Source of the DNA: Methanoregulaceae archaeon UBA467
GTDB lineage: Archaea > Halobacteriota > Methanomicrobia > Methanomicrobiales > Methanospirillaceae
Length of the DNA: 64,000 nucleotides
NCBI GenBank assembly: GCA_002503825.1
Contig: DASP01000012.1
Span: 62,001-126,000, forward strand
Direction: 5' to 3'
Shown here: piece after piece, positions 1-9,953 of the stretch
How positions within the stretch are numbered: position 1 is the stretch's first letter
Layout of the letters: the number at the start of each line of letters is the position of its first letter
The notes under the pieces: model-generated
Database searches by the model: none
What the model was told of the DNA's origin: nothing
The model's input: only the letters and a program-made list of their open reading frames with translations
Program-made: the position numbers and the translations under genes

Positions 1-260
1 GGGGTACGAAGGGAGTCTTACACCCGCCGGGCCATCTGGCATGGAAGGTGCAGCCGGTGACGGAAGAGCACTATGCAATAAAGAACTGCCGGGTGGATGC
101 CCTGGACTGGGTGATCAGGGCTCGTGTGGCTGATTACGTTTGCATGATACCTGTTGTTTCCTTTATGTTCTCTGCATCCGGGAAAGAAGGGGAATATAAA
201 AATATACTTATGTATGCTCTGTTTCAGTTTTCACGGGTTCGGATGATTTTTGTAAGATAA

Positions 261-270
261 TTATATATAC
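261..270 (+). promoter_or_regulatory. TATA box for the cohesin-like/PKD gene
   Basis: The AT-rich element TTATATATAC lies 35-45 bases before the ATG at 305 and fits an archaeal TATA box. The ribosome site AAGGTGG (294-300) sits four bases before the ATG and fixes that start. Confidence 0.55.
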
Positions 271-304
271 TTGCAAAATACGGTTTATTAAATAAGGTGG
301 CAGC

Positions 305-2176
305 ATGGCTATCGGTAGATATAAAATAGTATTTCTTATACTTGTTCTGGGAATGTGTGTCCCGATAACGACGGCAGGCACATTATATATCCAGAATGCG
401 ACGGTTGCAAATACCGGAGAGACCGTCATTGTAAACATCCTGCTTGACGAGGCACTCCTCGGGGTGTCAGGGTATAATATCTCGGTTTCACTCCTCAACC
501 CTCCGGTCGGGGAGATTGTCGGCGTTACATTCCCTGACTGGGCGACACTAACAGATAATTCCTCAATTCCCACAGATTCCCTCATATTAAAGGGAGTCGA
601 TTCTGGTCAGCAGATTACTCCGCCTTCTTATAATGTGTCATTCGGCACCCTGACACTGCAGGGAGACCAGGTCGGAACGAGCATTCTTGCTATCACCATC
701 AACCAGATCGATGATTTTAACGGGGGTATATTTGTCCCGGATATTCTCTATGGTACCTTCACGGTCGGGGCTCCTGTCACTCCGACACCAAGCACCCCGC
801 CGGACATCCCGCACGTGTTTTATGGCAGTGCAGTGCTTGCAGGTGGAGAGGATGCCCCGGCCGGGACAGTGGTTGATGCCCGTGTAACCGGAGTTATCAG
901 CCCGTCAAACGGAAATCCGGTGACTATAACAGTCCCCGGAATATATGGCGGGAGCGGCCCGTTGGACAGGAAACTAATTGTACAGGGCTCTATTCTTCAC
1001 AATGCCCCGATTGAATTTTATATCGGGGGCATACAGGCCGAGTGCTACGATGTGGACCAGGCGAGCGGCTGGCTGGCGACCTACCCGTATCAGTCCGGTG
1101 CTGTCACTGAACTGGACCTGCGGATAAATCCCGGCATCCTGCAGGCCGGATTCGAGGCCGACCCGGAAACAGGGTTTTCACCGCTGTTCGTACAATTCCA
1201 TGACATGACGACCGGTTACCCCACCGCATGGGAATGGGACTTTGGCGATGGCAGTGCGAACGTGACCGATCAGAACCCTGTACACACCTTTACCGCAACC
1301 GTGAACACGACCTATACCGTTACCCTGACCGCCTCTGATAATGCAGGGTCATCTTCGGTAACCGGCGATATTATTGTTTATGAGACCCCGCCCGTCCAGC
1401 CACCCGTCGCTGGTTTCACCGCGAGCCAGACATCAGGGGGAGCCCCGCTGCTCGTCCAGTTCAACGACGCTTCCACCAATTCCCCGGATACATGGTACTG
1501 GACGTTTGGTGACGGCGGGTCTTCAGCTCAGCAAAACCCCATTCATAATTATCTGAATACCGGGACCTACACCGTGAACCTGACGGTTTCCAATGCTGCC
1601 GGTGAAGACACCCTCTCCAGGACAGGGTATATTGTAGTGAACCCGGACTTTTATGCAGATTTTGATGCATCCCCGCTCTCGGGCGATGCCCCGCTTACGG
1701 TCATGTTCACCGACAGGTCCACCGGAGATCCGCTCGTCGTGTTCTATAACTTCGGCGACAGCTCGACCGCCCGTTCGAGAAACCCGGTGCATACCTACCA
1801 GTCCCCCGGGACCTATGATGTCAGCATGACCATCTGGAAGCAGATTGGCGGGAGATTCGTGAGCACTACTACGGTAAAGACCGCACTGATTACCGTTGAG
1901 GGAGGAACTACCCCGGTACTTGCTGCAGACTTTACTGCCGCCCCATTAAGCGGGACTGCACCGCTCACGGTAACATTTACCGATACAACCTCCGGAAATC
2001 CGAAATACTGGGCATATGACTTTGGCGACGGGTTCACCTCCACCTCAAAGAATCCGGTACATACCTACCGGCTGCCCGGCATATACACGGTAAAATTGAG
2101 CGTGATGGGGTTCGGTCCGCACTTCTCCCTGCAAAAGGACAGTATTACAAAAGTCAATCTGATTACAGTAGCGTAA
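305..2176 (+). CDS. Secreted surface protein with cohesin-like domain and four PKD domains
   Basis: A 623-residue exported protein. Residues 1-24 form a signal peptide. Residues about 25-155 look like a cohesin-type beta-sandwich, with the wording typical of methanogen surface proteins. Residues about 165-280 match a beta-rich domain often seen in methanogen surface proteins beside PKD repeats. Four PKD domains follow, starting near 282, 368, 450 and 540, each with the FGDG/FGDS core and an NPVHTY-type strand. There is no C-terminal membrane anchor, so it is either released or held non-covalently. PKD domains mediate surface adhesion or protein contacts; the ligand is unknown. The gene stands alone with its own TATA box and an oligo-T run just after the stop. 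Domain assignment is firm, role is inference. Confidence 0.9.
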   Translation: MAIGRYKIVFLILVLGMCVPITTAGTLYIQNATVANTGETVIVNILLDEALLGVSGYNISVSLLNPPVGEIVGVTFPDWATLTDNSSIPTDSLILKGVDSGQQITPPSYNVSFGTLTLQGDQVGTSILAITINQIDDFNGGIFVPDILYGTFTVGAPVTPTPSTPPDIPHVFYGSAVLAGGEDAPAGTVVDARVTGVISPSNGNPVTITVPGIYGGSGPLDRKLIVQGSILHNAPIEFYIGGIQAECYDVDQASGWLATYPYQSGAVTELDLRINPGILQAGFEADPETGFSPLFVQFHDMTTGYPTAWEWDFGDGSANVTDQNPVHTFTATVNTTYTVTLTASDNAGSSSVTGDIIVYETPPVQPPVAGFTASQTSGGAPLLVQFNDASTNSPDTWYWTFGDGGSSAQQNPIHNYLNTGTYTVNLTVSNAAGEDTLSRTGYIVVNPDFYADFDASPLSGDAPLTVMFTDRSTGDPLVVFYNFGDSSTARSRNPVHTYQSPGTYDVSMTIWKQIGGRFVSTTTVKTALITVEGGTTPVLAADFTAAPLSGTAPLTVTFTDTTSGNPKYWAYDFGDGFTSTSKNPVHTYRLPGIYTVKLSVMGFGPHFSLQKDSITKVNLITVA

Positions 2177-2189
2177 TCGGCAAAGACAC

Positions 2190-2196
2190 TTTTTTT
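2190..2196 (+). terminator. Oligo-T terminator
   Basis: A run of seven T begins 14 bases after the stop codon at 2176, the usual form of archaeal intrinsic termination signals. Confidence 0.4.
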
Positions 2197-2681
2197 CACG
2201 ATTAGTTCCCTGTTATTTTATCCACGGACAGTTCATTCTTCTACCGGACCGGACTCCTCATTTAACCGGAAAATCAGGGAGAATAAGTACTCCTGGAATG
2301 GATAATTCACTGGCAGAAGCCGATTTTTATAATCTCATGACCTGGCAGGGTGAACATTTTTCATTGTATTATTGAATAGCACACTTCCCGGTGGAGATTG
2401 TATAAAAGGAAGAGCTCACGTACTGCATCCTTGTACGAGGTCCATGTACTGTAAATCGGGGTAAAATGCAGGCCCAATGGCACTAAAATTTCAGGCGTTA
2501 TCACATATTCACGGGTAATAAAACATTCGCAAAAACCGGAGCGGTTATTGACAGTCGAGAGAGACAGTATATTGGATATTTATACCTGCATACTCGTGAT
2601 TCCGGTATCCCCTCAATATTCAATCAGGATTTTATAGAAATAATATCTCCGAATCCTTAAACACACAGTTATGTCACTTTT
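2197..2681. other. Intergenic, no gene seen
   Basis: AT-rich DNA without a convincing reading frame, hairpin or RNA gene. Confidence 0.5.
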
Positions 2682-3035
2682 ATGAGTCAGATATTTTTCA
2701 TGCTTCGCGTCCGGACCCTGTATTTATGCAAGTGGTCAGATACGTACCCGGTATACCCCTGCCGGACTGACAGCGGCAGGGAACCGGATCCGGACTGGTC
2801 AGGCAGGGCGTTTAGGATCCTTCGTGAAAATAATTGCCGGTTCGTCGTCGTCCCCGGGCATCCTGATTATTATCCCCGGTTCGGATTTACAAAAGCATCT
2901 GCATACGGGCTAAAAAGCCAGTGAGAAGGTGTTCCTGACGAAGTATTCATGATACTGTTGTTTGACAGGGACGTCCTGAAAAATACCGGGGGAGTCGTCG
3001 TGTATCGCGACATATTCAACGAGGCGGTTGAATAG
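2682..3035 (+). pseudogene. Decayed GNAT N-acetyltransferase (COG3153/YhbS-like)
   Basis: The frame carries the C-terminal hallmark of the YhbS-like GNAT family: a GHPDYYPRFGF motif near residues 58-68, then KASAYGLKSQ. An in-frame TGA at 2922-2924 interrupts it, and the same frame resumes at once with the rest of the family signature (VPDEVFMILLFDRD, GGVVVYRDIFNEAVE) to a TAG at 3033-3035. The N-terminal half, with the acetyl-CoA-binding RGxG loop, is not recognisable in any frame upstream. The gene is therefore truncated at the 5' side and also carries a nonsense codon. Opal recoding to selenocysteine is not expected in this order and the family needs no such residue, so I call it a pseudogene. 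The exact 5' limit is uncertain. Confidence 0.75.
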
Positions 3036-3470
3036 GGAAGGATGGCTATTTGATAACACCGGATGCTCAATTGAGATTAAAAGGAATGATTATCCCCCTC
3101 CCTTCTCCTGTTTCAGGCTATTATCGCATCTAAACAATGGATCGTATCACCGTGCACTTCTGACCTTCGGTTGTTTTACCTGATTCTTTGTATTGTTGCT
3201 TTTTTTATCATGGAGCGCAATGCTGGAATAAAAGAAACAATAACCTGTCATACATTTGCACCGGACTGAAACAGACCTCGCCGGATGAATACAATTTTTG
3301 TGACAGGTGAACCGGAATAATACTTGGAAATTTTCTCCTTAAAGACGCAAATTTTAAAGAATATCGAAAAAAGAAGAAGAATTACCGTTTTTATTCAGGA
3401 AATCAAGTCTAAGTACTTAATCATCTCATAAGAAATATATTTCTCACTGAGTCCTCGAAAGGTCCGGGGG
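3036..3470. other. Intergenic, promoter region of the sensor kinase
   Basis: No gene is seen. The stretch AGAAATATATTTCTC near 3430-3446 could supply the TATA box for the GTG-start kinase at 3471. The rest is AT-rich and featureless. Confidence 0.4.
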
Positions 3471-6400
3471 GTGAAAAATATTACGGTTTCAGTTCTTTAC
3501 GTTGATGATGAGCCCGGTCTTCTGACCCTGGCAAAAACCTATCTCGAACGTAACGGTGAATTCAGCGTAGACACCCTCACCACGGCCCAATCTGCCCTGA
3601 AGCAACTTACGACAGTATCGTATGATGCGATTATTTCAGACTACCAGATGCCGAAGATTGACGGTATCAAATTTCTCATCGAGGTACGGTCGACATTAGG
3701 AGATATCCCCTTTATCCTTTTTACCGGGAGAGGACGCGAGGATGTGGTTATAGAGGCGATAAACAATGGCGCCGATTTCTACCTCCAGAAAGGAGGCGAT
3801 CCGAAATCCCAGTTTGCAGAACTTACGCATAAGATTAAGAAAGCAGTAGAACAGCGCCAGGCTGAAAAGGCATTGAAAGGTTCTGAGCAGCGGTTATCAG
3901 ACATCATCAATTTCCTGCCCGATGCAACCTTTGCAATCGATCTTTCAGGAACCGTGATTGCCTGGAACCAGGCCATGGAGGAAATGACCGGCGTTCCCCA
4001 GAATACCATTATTGGAACCGGAGATTATAGCTACGCCCTCCCATTCTATTCAGAGAGAAGGCCCCTGCTCCTCGACCTCGTGCTCCGGAACGACGAAAAA
4101 ATTAAAGAAAAATATCCTTATGTCCAGTGTCACGATAAAAAATTTATCTCTCAAATATTTATCCGGAACCTGTACAACGGGAAAGGTGCCTATCTCTGGT
4201 TCGTTGCATCCCCTCTTTATGACACGAACGGAACGATTACCGGGGCCATTGAATCAATCAGAGACATCACAGAACAAAAACAGCTTGAGCAGGAACGGAA
4301 TGCGGCACATGAAGAACTAGCCGAAAAAAAAGAGAAATTAAGAAAAAATTATGATGAACTTACAAATCGCCAGAATGAATTAGTCAAGAGTGAGGAGCGA
4401 TACCGGAATGTTGTCGAGGACCAGACTGAATTCATATCCAGGTTCCTACCGGACGGCACCCACGTTTTTGTCAACGATGCCTATTGCAATTACTTCGGAA
4501 AAAGTCGCAGCGAAATTATCGGGCATGTTTTCAGGCCACTCATTCCAAAAGAAGATAAATTAAAACTCAAAGAGCACTTCACGTCGTTCTCTCCCCGGAA
4601 CCCGGTGAACACCGTGGACCACCGCATTATCATGCGGGATGGCTCAGTATGCTGGCAACGCTGGTCAGACCGGGCAATTTTCGATGAATGGGGAGCCACG
4701 ATCGAATACCAGTCCGTAGGCAGGGACATCACCGATATAAAACGAGCAGAGATTGAACTCAACCGCAGTCATGAAGAACTATTAGCGGCGTATGAACAAA
4801 TCGCTGCAGCCGAGGAAGAATTACGCAGTAATTACGAGGAACTCGCACACCACCAGAAATTGTTGCAGGAGAGCGAGAACCGGTACCGGAATATCGTGGA
4901 GGACCAGACTGAATTCATATCCAGGTTCCTACCGGACGGCACTCATGTCTTTGTCAACGGAGCATACTGCCGCTGCTTCGGAAAGACCCGTGATGAGATC
5001 ACAGGTCATGTTTTTATACCGGATATCCCGGAAGAGGACCGTGCCATTGTCAGGCAGCACTTTCAATCGCTCACACCGGAGAACCCGGTCGCAATTGCAG
5101 CCCATCGCATCATTGTGCCTGACGGGTCGGTCCACTGGCACCGGTGGTCAGACCGGGCAATCTTCGATGACACAGGTTCGATCGTCGAATACCAGTCCGT
5201 CGGAAGGGATATTACCGATATAAAACGAGCCGAGATTGAACTCAGCCGCAGTCATGAAGAACTATTAGCGGCGTATGAACAGATAGCCGCTGTCGAAGAA
5301 GAACTGCGCAGTAATTACGAGGAACTCGCACACCACCAGAAATTGTTGCAGGAGAGCGAGAACCGGTACCGGAATATCGTGGAGGACCAGACTGAATTCA
5401 TATCCAGGTTCCTACCGGACGGCACCCATGTCTTTGTCAACGGAGCATACTGCCGCTGCTTCGGAAAGACCCGTGATGAGATCACAGGTCATGTTTTTAT
5501 ACCGGATATCCCGGAAGAGGACCGTGCCATTGTCAGGCAGCACTTTCAATCGCTCACACCGGAAAACCCGGTCGCAATTGCAGCCCATCGCATCATCATG
5601 CCTGACGGGTCGGTCCACTGGCACCGGTGGTCAGACCGGGCAATCTTCGATGACACAGGTGCGATCATCGAATACCAGTCCGTCGGCAGGGATATTACCG
5701 GGCAAAAACAAATTGAAGAGGCGCTCCGGAAGAGCGAGGGGAAATACCGCGAGCTGGTCGAAAATGCCAACAGCATAATCCTGAAATGGGACACAACAGG
5801 GAAAATAACCTTTTTTAATGAATTTGCCCAGCGGTTTTTTGGCTATACCCCCGATGAGATTATTGGAAAACCAGTGATGGGAATTATTATCCCGGTTAAA
5901 GAATCCGGGTCTCAACGTGATCTCAGTCTCATGATCGACGCCATCATCCGCCATCCCGAGGATCATATTCTCAATGAGAATGAAAACATTACAAGGGACG
6001 GAAAGAGAGTCTGGATCCAATGGCAGAATAAATCCATCCTTGATGAAAACGGGCAGTTCGTCGGCCTGTTAAGTATCGGGACAGATATAACCGAGCGAAA
6101 ACAGACTGAAATGGCGCTCCTCGAAAGTGAGTCTTTTAACAGGGGTCTTGTAGAGAACCTGCCTGATTATATCGTGGTATGCGGACTTGACGGGAAGATC
6201 CTCTACGTGAACCCCGCATCGGTGAAAGTGGCCGGGTATTGTGCAGAGGCGCTGATCGGGACGTCTGTACTCTCACTTGTCGCACATGAAGACCGTGATA
6301 CGGTGATTGCACATATGAATGCCCGCAGAAATGAGGGTGAAGTCCCGAAGTATGAGATCGATATCATCACAGTAAACGGGACCAGGAGATCGGTGATTGT

Positions 6401-7172
6401 GCAAGGCACTAAAATCCAGTACCAGAACAACCCTGCGATCCTCCTCCACCTGAATGACATCACCGAACGCAACCTGCTCGAAATGGAGATGCAGTACCAT
6501 GAACAGGAACTCAGGCAGTTCTCTACGGCGCTCGAAATAGCAAACAAGAAACTCACGCTTCTCTCCAGCATCACCCGGCACGATATAAACAACCAGCTGA
6601 CGGTGCTGATGGGGTATCTCGATCTCCTGAAAATGAATCAGCCGGAACTTTCGTCAGGTACCCATTTTGGAAATATTATCATCGCTGCCGAACGTATACA
6701 GGAAATGATCCAGTTTACCAAAACATATGAGAGCATCGGAGTCAATGCCCCTGTCTGGTATAATATCCGCACTCTTGTCGATACAGCGGCGAAAGATGTA
6801 GACCTGGGCCATATCAGGCTTATAAACAGTCTGCCTGCCCGCACAACCGTTTTTGCAGACCAGCTGATTGTCAAGGTGTTTTTCAACCTGATTGACAATG
6901 CAGTGAGATACGGCGGGAAGATTACCAATATCCGTTTCTCAGCCAGGATTCATAATGGCGATTTTATTATTGCCTGTGAAGACGATGGCGACGGGGTCCC
7001 GTCAGAAGAGAAGGAGAAGATATTTCAGCGGGGTTTAGGGAAAAATACCGGCCTCGGGCTTTTTCTTTCCCGCGAGATCCTCCTGATAACCGGCATCTCA
7101 ATCCTTGAGACAGGAGAGGCGGGCAACGGGGCCAGGTTTGAGATGACGGTGCCCCCCGGGATATTCAGATAA
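3471..7172 (+). CDS. Hybrid sensor histidine kinase: receiver, six PAS, kinase
   Basis: A soluble 1233-residue signalling protein. It begins with a receiver domain (about 1-125) whose phospho-acceptor is Asp57 in the SDYQMP motif, with the conserved FTG and LQKGG segments after it. Six PAS/PAC units follow, near 136-265, 310-440, 470-600, 631-760, 765-890 and 890-1010, joined by coiled coils with many Glu and Lys. The kinase core has its phospho-accepting His1037 in ITRHDINNQ, the N box IDNAVRYGG and a G box ending GLGLFL. No membrane segment is present, so it senses a cytoplasmic cue. PAS units 3 and 4 are almost identical at DNA level (period 483 bp). Start is GTG; a G-rich run just before it is a weak ribosome site. 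No separate response regulator is adjacent. Confidence 0.93.
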   Translation: MKNITVSVLYVDDEPGLLTLAKTYLERNGEFSVDTLTTAQSALKQLTTVSYDAIISDYQMPKIDGIKFLIEVRSTLGDIPFILFTGRGREDVVIEAINNGADFYLQKGGDPKSQFAELTHKIKKAVEQRQAEKALKGSEQRLSDIINFLPDATFAIDLSGTVIAWNQAMEEMTGVPQNTIIGTGDYSYALPFYSERRPLLLDLVLRNDEKIKEKYPYVQCHDKKFISQIFIRNLYNGKGAYLWFVASPLYDTNGTITGAIESIRDITEQKQLEQERNAAHEELAEKKEKLRKNYDELTNRQNELVKSEERYRNVVEDQTEFISRFLPDGTHVFVNDAYCNYFGKSRSEIIGHVFRPLIPKEDKLKLKEHFTSFSPRNPVNTVDHRIIMRDGSVCWQRWSDRAIFDEWGATIEYQSVGRDITDIKRAEIELNRSHEELLAAYEQIAAAEEELRSNYEELAHHQKLLQESENRYRNIVEDQTEFISRFLPDGTHVFVNGAYCRCFGKTRDEITGHVFIPDIPEEDRAIVRQHFQSLTPENPVAIAAHRIIVPDGSVHWHRWSDRAIFDDTGSIVEYQSVGRDITDIKRAEIELSRSHEELLAAYEQIAAVEEELRSNYEELAHHQKLLQESENRYRNIVEDQTEFISRFLPDGTHVFVNGAYCRCFGKTRDEITGHVFIPDIPEEDRAIVRQHFQSLTPENPVAIAAHRIIMPDGSVHWHRWSDRAIFDDTGAIIEYQSVGRDITGQKQIEEALRKSEGKYRELVENANSIILKWDTTGKITFFNEFAQRFFGYTPDEIIGKPVMGIIIPVKESGSQRDLSLMIDAIIRHPEDHILNENENITRDGKRVWIQWQNKSILDENGQFVGLLSIGTDITERKQTEMALLESESFNRGLVENLPDYIVVCGLDGKILYVNPASVKVAGYCAEALIGTSVLSLVAHEDRDTVIAHMNARRNEGEVPKYEIDIITVNGTRRSVIVQGTKIQYQNNPAILLHLNDITERNLLEMEMQYHEQELRQFSTALEIANKKLTLLSSITRHDINNQLTVLMGYLDLLKMNQPELSSGTHFGNIIIAAERIQEMIQFTKTYESIGVNAPVWYNIRTLVDTAAKDVDLGHIRLINSLPARTTVFADQLIVKVFFNLIDNAVRYGGKITNIRFSARIHNGDFIIACEDDGDGVPSEEKEKIFQRGLGKNTGLGLFLSREILLITGISILETGEAGNGARFEMTVPPGIFR
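4744..5710 (+). repeat. Tandem 483-bp duplication of a PAS-coiled coil module
   Basis: The DNA at about 4744-5226 recurs at about 5227-5709 with a period of 483 bases, exactly 161 codons. By eye I count fewer than ten differences over the 380-base core (4838-5220 against 5321-5703). The unit from about 4390 is a more diverged third copy. The duplication keeps the reading frame and is recent or maintained by gene conversion. Confidence 0.85.
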
Positions 7173-7607
7173 CCTTCTTTACTGCGATTCGCTTCTCCCT
7201 CCTTTTCCAGTTCAACCGCCTGACCTTTTCGTCCCATACGGGCCAGTAGGGAGAATATGTAAGTTTAGTCCAAAGAACTCATGTCAGGAGGGCTAACGTT
7301 TTATAAAGACAGGGATTGCTGGCAGTGCAACATTTAACCCCCTTATACCGGGTATCACCGGACCGAATAAATTCCAGCGTGAGCACCATGTTGTGCCAGG
7401 TGAAATTCATCACGGTTACTCAGTCCTGTGCTAAAAATATATGAGATTTTATCATACTCCGGAAAACCCGTGAAATGCCGGATTTAATCCGGCAATGGAG
7501 GAGAACCTGCAAAGCATCCATGGAATCCATCGTCTCTGTCCGGCTTGTGACCGGAAAGAAAAACCTTTAGATCTGCCCGGCAGATGTAGTCCTGTTGGGT
7601 GAGTTCT
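7173..7607. other. Intergenic, no gene seen
   Basis: No convincing frame or structured element is visible between the kinase and the small opposed frames that follow. Confidence 0.4.
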
Positions 7608-7781
7608 ATGCCGGATACCTCATTTTTCATCTCTGCAGTGCTCTGCATCATCCTCGTAATTTTGGCCATCTGGATACGCGGGTGCACAGGTCCGGGGAAT
7701 ACTTTTCCTGTTAACGAATTTGACTGCCGGGACAGGAACGTCAGCACAGACAATGCTCCATCCTGCAAAAACCATGAGTAG
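7608..7781 (+). CDS. Possible small membrane peptide
   Basis: A 57-residue frame starting ATG, with GGTGA five bases before it. Residues 5-24 form one hydrophobic helix (ISAVLCIILVILAIWI), followed by a polar, Cys-containing tail. I do not recognise a family. It overlaps, on the opposite strand, another small frame with a better signal peptide, so probably only one of the two is real. Weak call. Confidence 0.3.
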   Translation: MPDTSFFISAVLCIILVILAIWIRGCTGPGNTFPVNEFDCRDRNVSTDNAPSCKNHE

Positions 7782-7817
7782 CAGGGCTGAAACTGCTATA
7801 AAATTCAGGTTTTTCAA
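7620..7817 (-). CDS. Possible small secreted protein
   Basis: A 65-residue frame with a TTG start preceded by GGAGGTG at four bases' distance, a strong ribosome site. Residues 1-25 form a textbook signal peptide ending in an alanine cleavage site (SIVCA). The mature part of about 40 residues is polar with two Cys. No family recognised. The short, low-complexity tail might mean a truncated gene. It overlaps the plus-strand frame at 7608-7781. Confidence 0.35.
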   Translation of the reverse strand: MKNLNFIAVSALLLMVFAGWSIVCADVPVPAVKFVNRKSIPRTCAPAYPDGQNYEDDAEHCRDEK

Positions 7818-8327
7818 TATACACCTCCTCCAGCTGAGAATTAATATCAGTGATGTTCATTTTGCTACATTCTCTTATTAAGCATTGTTTTTTATACGGA
7901 ATGGCAATAACCACGGTATAGGTGCCCTGGCAGTGGTTCAAGTGACTATTCACCATCACTTCAATAGATCAAGGCTCTATAACCCCAATCAAAACGGCGA
8001 AGAGGAAAAAAACAGGAGAATGAGGCATCGACCTGACCGGTAATGATTCGCAGACCGAATTATTTTATTCCGGACGCACAGGTGAATCCCATGGAAAACG
8101 TTTGTTACGGCAAAGGTGGCGGGATGGAACTGCCATCATATCTATTCTGTAATAGTGTCCCCGAAGGGACTACTATAATGTCAGGGTAAGAAGGAATCAG
8201 GCCCTGAGTTTTACCGTTGCTCCCGAAAGTATGGCGGGTCTCCATGGTAGAGAGGGGCAGGTCATCCTGTCTTCCCAAACCGGGGAATGACCGCATGATC
8301 CTGCCTCCGTCATCTGTCACAGGGCGG
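7818..8327. other. Intergenic, no gene seen
   Basis: The 5' part serves the minus-strand small frame. A weak inverted repeat (AAGTGA ... TCACTT) lies near 7939-7965. Nothing else is supported. Confidence 0.35.
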
Positions 8328-9953
8328 TTATATACTGATGAGTTCGGTGAGCGGCAGGATCTTCACGCCACCGGCCGGGACATCGACAAAGATTGTCTTT
8401 GTCTGGTACCCGGGTTTGGTGAGGGTCAGGTTCCGTGTCCCTGCTGTGACGTTCGAGACCTTCATCGAACTCTGCCCCCGTTCTATATCATCGATGATGA
8501 TGGTCGCACCTGACGGTACGGTATAGACCCACAGCGCACCGGTTTCCGTCATCTGACCTCCGGTCTCCGCTTCCAGGGGGATAGACTGCAGGACCTTCAC
8601 GCCACCGGCCGGGACATCGACAAAGATTGTCTTTGCCTGGTACCCGGGTTTGGTGAGGGTCAGGTTCCGCGTCCCTGCCATGACGTTCGGGACCATCATC
8701 GAACTCTGCCCCCGTTCTATATTATCAATGATGATGGTCGCACCTGACGGATTGGTATACACATAGATCGATCCTGTCCTGTCCGGTTGCTCATTTGAAG
8801 GGCCTGAAGACTGGATACTGTCAGGATCAATGAACACCATGACATCGTATGACGTTACGGATGCCTTTCCATCTGAAGCAGTAAACTGCGCAGTGAAAAT
8901 TCCACCGGTATCGGGAGTGAACGATGCTTTCCCATCTTTTGAGGTGGACAACGCACCGAGTACTACCCTGCTCATTGTGGGTCTGGCGGTCAGCTTCCAT
9001 GTGTAGGTGAGCGGGTCATTGTCAGGGTCATAGGCGCTGCCCTGCAGGGCGACCGGTTTTTTAATGGCCTGTACGGCTGCGGTGGTGTTCGTGATAATCG
9101 GGGGCGTGTTCACAGTCACACGAACGCTGGCAGGCTCGCTTGATGCCCCCGCACTGTCCCTGACGACAAGCTGTATCGTGTACACTCCCTTTATATCGGT
9201 CGTGAAGACCGGCTGAATGGAGGAGGGATCAGAAAACACAGGGCTGCTTCCGGCAGGCGATCCGGTCACCGACCACGAGTACGACAACGGCAGGTTCCTG
9301 TCCGGATCGTAACTTGACCGTCCGTTCAGGACAACCGGGATACCGGGATATACTGCCTGGTCGGTGCCTGCGTATGCAACCGGTGCCTGATTCACGGGAT
9401 TCACGGTGCCCGGTTGCCATTGGACGTTCATGAGCGTATGAAAACTGATCTTCATATCAGAGTATCCCTGGTAGTCGCTTGTGAAAATCCAGATCACTTT
9501 ATAGTATTTCCCATCACCGGGGATGGATACCGAAAAATCATCGAAACAATTAATCCATATCTTGTTGTCTACCACATTTCCACTGGGATCCACAACGATA
9601 CAGTAAATCTGTTCTGAACCAACCCTATCAATGGTGATTGTACCCGGTCCCCGGACTTGAGAGATGATCAGGTAGGCTTCCGAATGCTGGGGATAAAACC
9701 GGGAATCTTTGGGCCCTGTCACAATAGATATTGAAAGATGTTCACCAGAAATGGGCATAAAGGTGGCCCCACCATCAGGACAGGATGCTGACCATACCCA
9801 TCCCTGCTCATTCGTGATATTCACACATTTCAGCGATTGTGCAATTTGGTCGTGGCTGATAGTGTTGGCGTGCACACCCGGCACGGCAATAGCCGAGATT
9901 ATAACGAGTGAGAGCACGATAAGCCCTGAAGAAAAAATTTTCACCGTCTTCAT
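8328..9953 (-). CDS. Exported protein with two PKD-type and two PEGA domains
   Basis: 541 residues. The ATG at 9953 is chosen over an in-frame one upstream because GGAAGGGA lies just before it and a signal peptide (about 1-29) starts there. A beta-rich domain of unknown family covers about 30-185. Two PKD/REJ-like domains follow (about 190-283 and 285-375), the first with SYDPDRNLPLSYSWSV wording. Two PEGA domains (about 395-460 and 475-541) close the protein; each has the PSGATIIID core and LTKPGYQ segment, and they are near-identical copies 234 bases apart. PEGA domains are thought to contact the S-layer or cell envelope. It is transcribed alone. Domain calls are firm, the biological role is not known. 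Confidence 0.88.
   Translation of the reverse strand: MKTVKIFSSGLIVLSLVIISAIAVPGVHANTISHDQIAQSLKCVNITNEQGWVWSASCPDGGATFMPISGEHLSISIVTGPKDSRFYPQHSEAYLIISQVRGPGTITIDRVGSEQIYCIVVDPSGNVVDNKIWINCFDDFSVSIPGDGKYYKVIWIFTSDYQGYSDMKISFHTLMNVQWQPGTVNPVNQAPVAYAGTDQAVYPGIPVVLNGRSSYDPDRNLPLSYSWSVTGSPAGSSPVFSDPSSIQPVFTTDIKGVYTIQLVVRDSAGASSEPASVRVTVNTPPIITNTTAAVQAIKKPVALQGSAYDPDNDPLTYTWKLTARPTMSRVVLGALSTSKDGKASFTPDTGGIFTAQFTASDGKASVTSYDVMVFIDPDSIQSSGPSNEQPDRTGSIYVYTNPSGATIIIDNIERGQSSMMVPNVMAGTRNLTLTKPGYQAKTIFVDVPAGGVKVLQSIPLEAETGGQMTETGALWVYTVPSGATIIIDDIERGQSSMKVSNVTAGTRNLTLTKPGYQTKTIFVDVPAGGVKILPLTELISI
8357..8770 (-). repeat. Two-copy PEGA repeat, period 234 bp
   Basis: The last two domains of the PKD/PEGA gene are a direct repeat: the segment from 8357 recurs from 8591 with few changes (78-codon period). 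It reflects internal domain duplication. Confidence 0.75.

Noticed and set aside
1..260. Open frame at the left edge (ATG-like start at 48)
   Set aside because: The 70-residue translation has no recognisable sequence; it may be a fragment of a gene outside the window but cannot be supported.
2922..2924. TGA as selenocysteine codon
   Set aside because: The GNAT family has no such position, no SECIS-like element was seen, and the gene lacks its N-terminal half.
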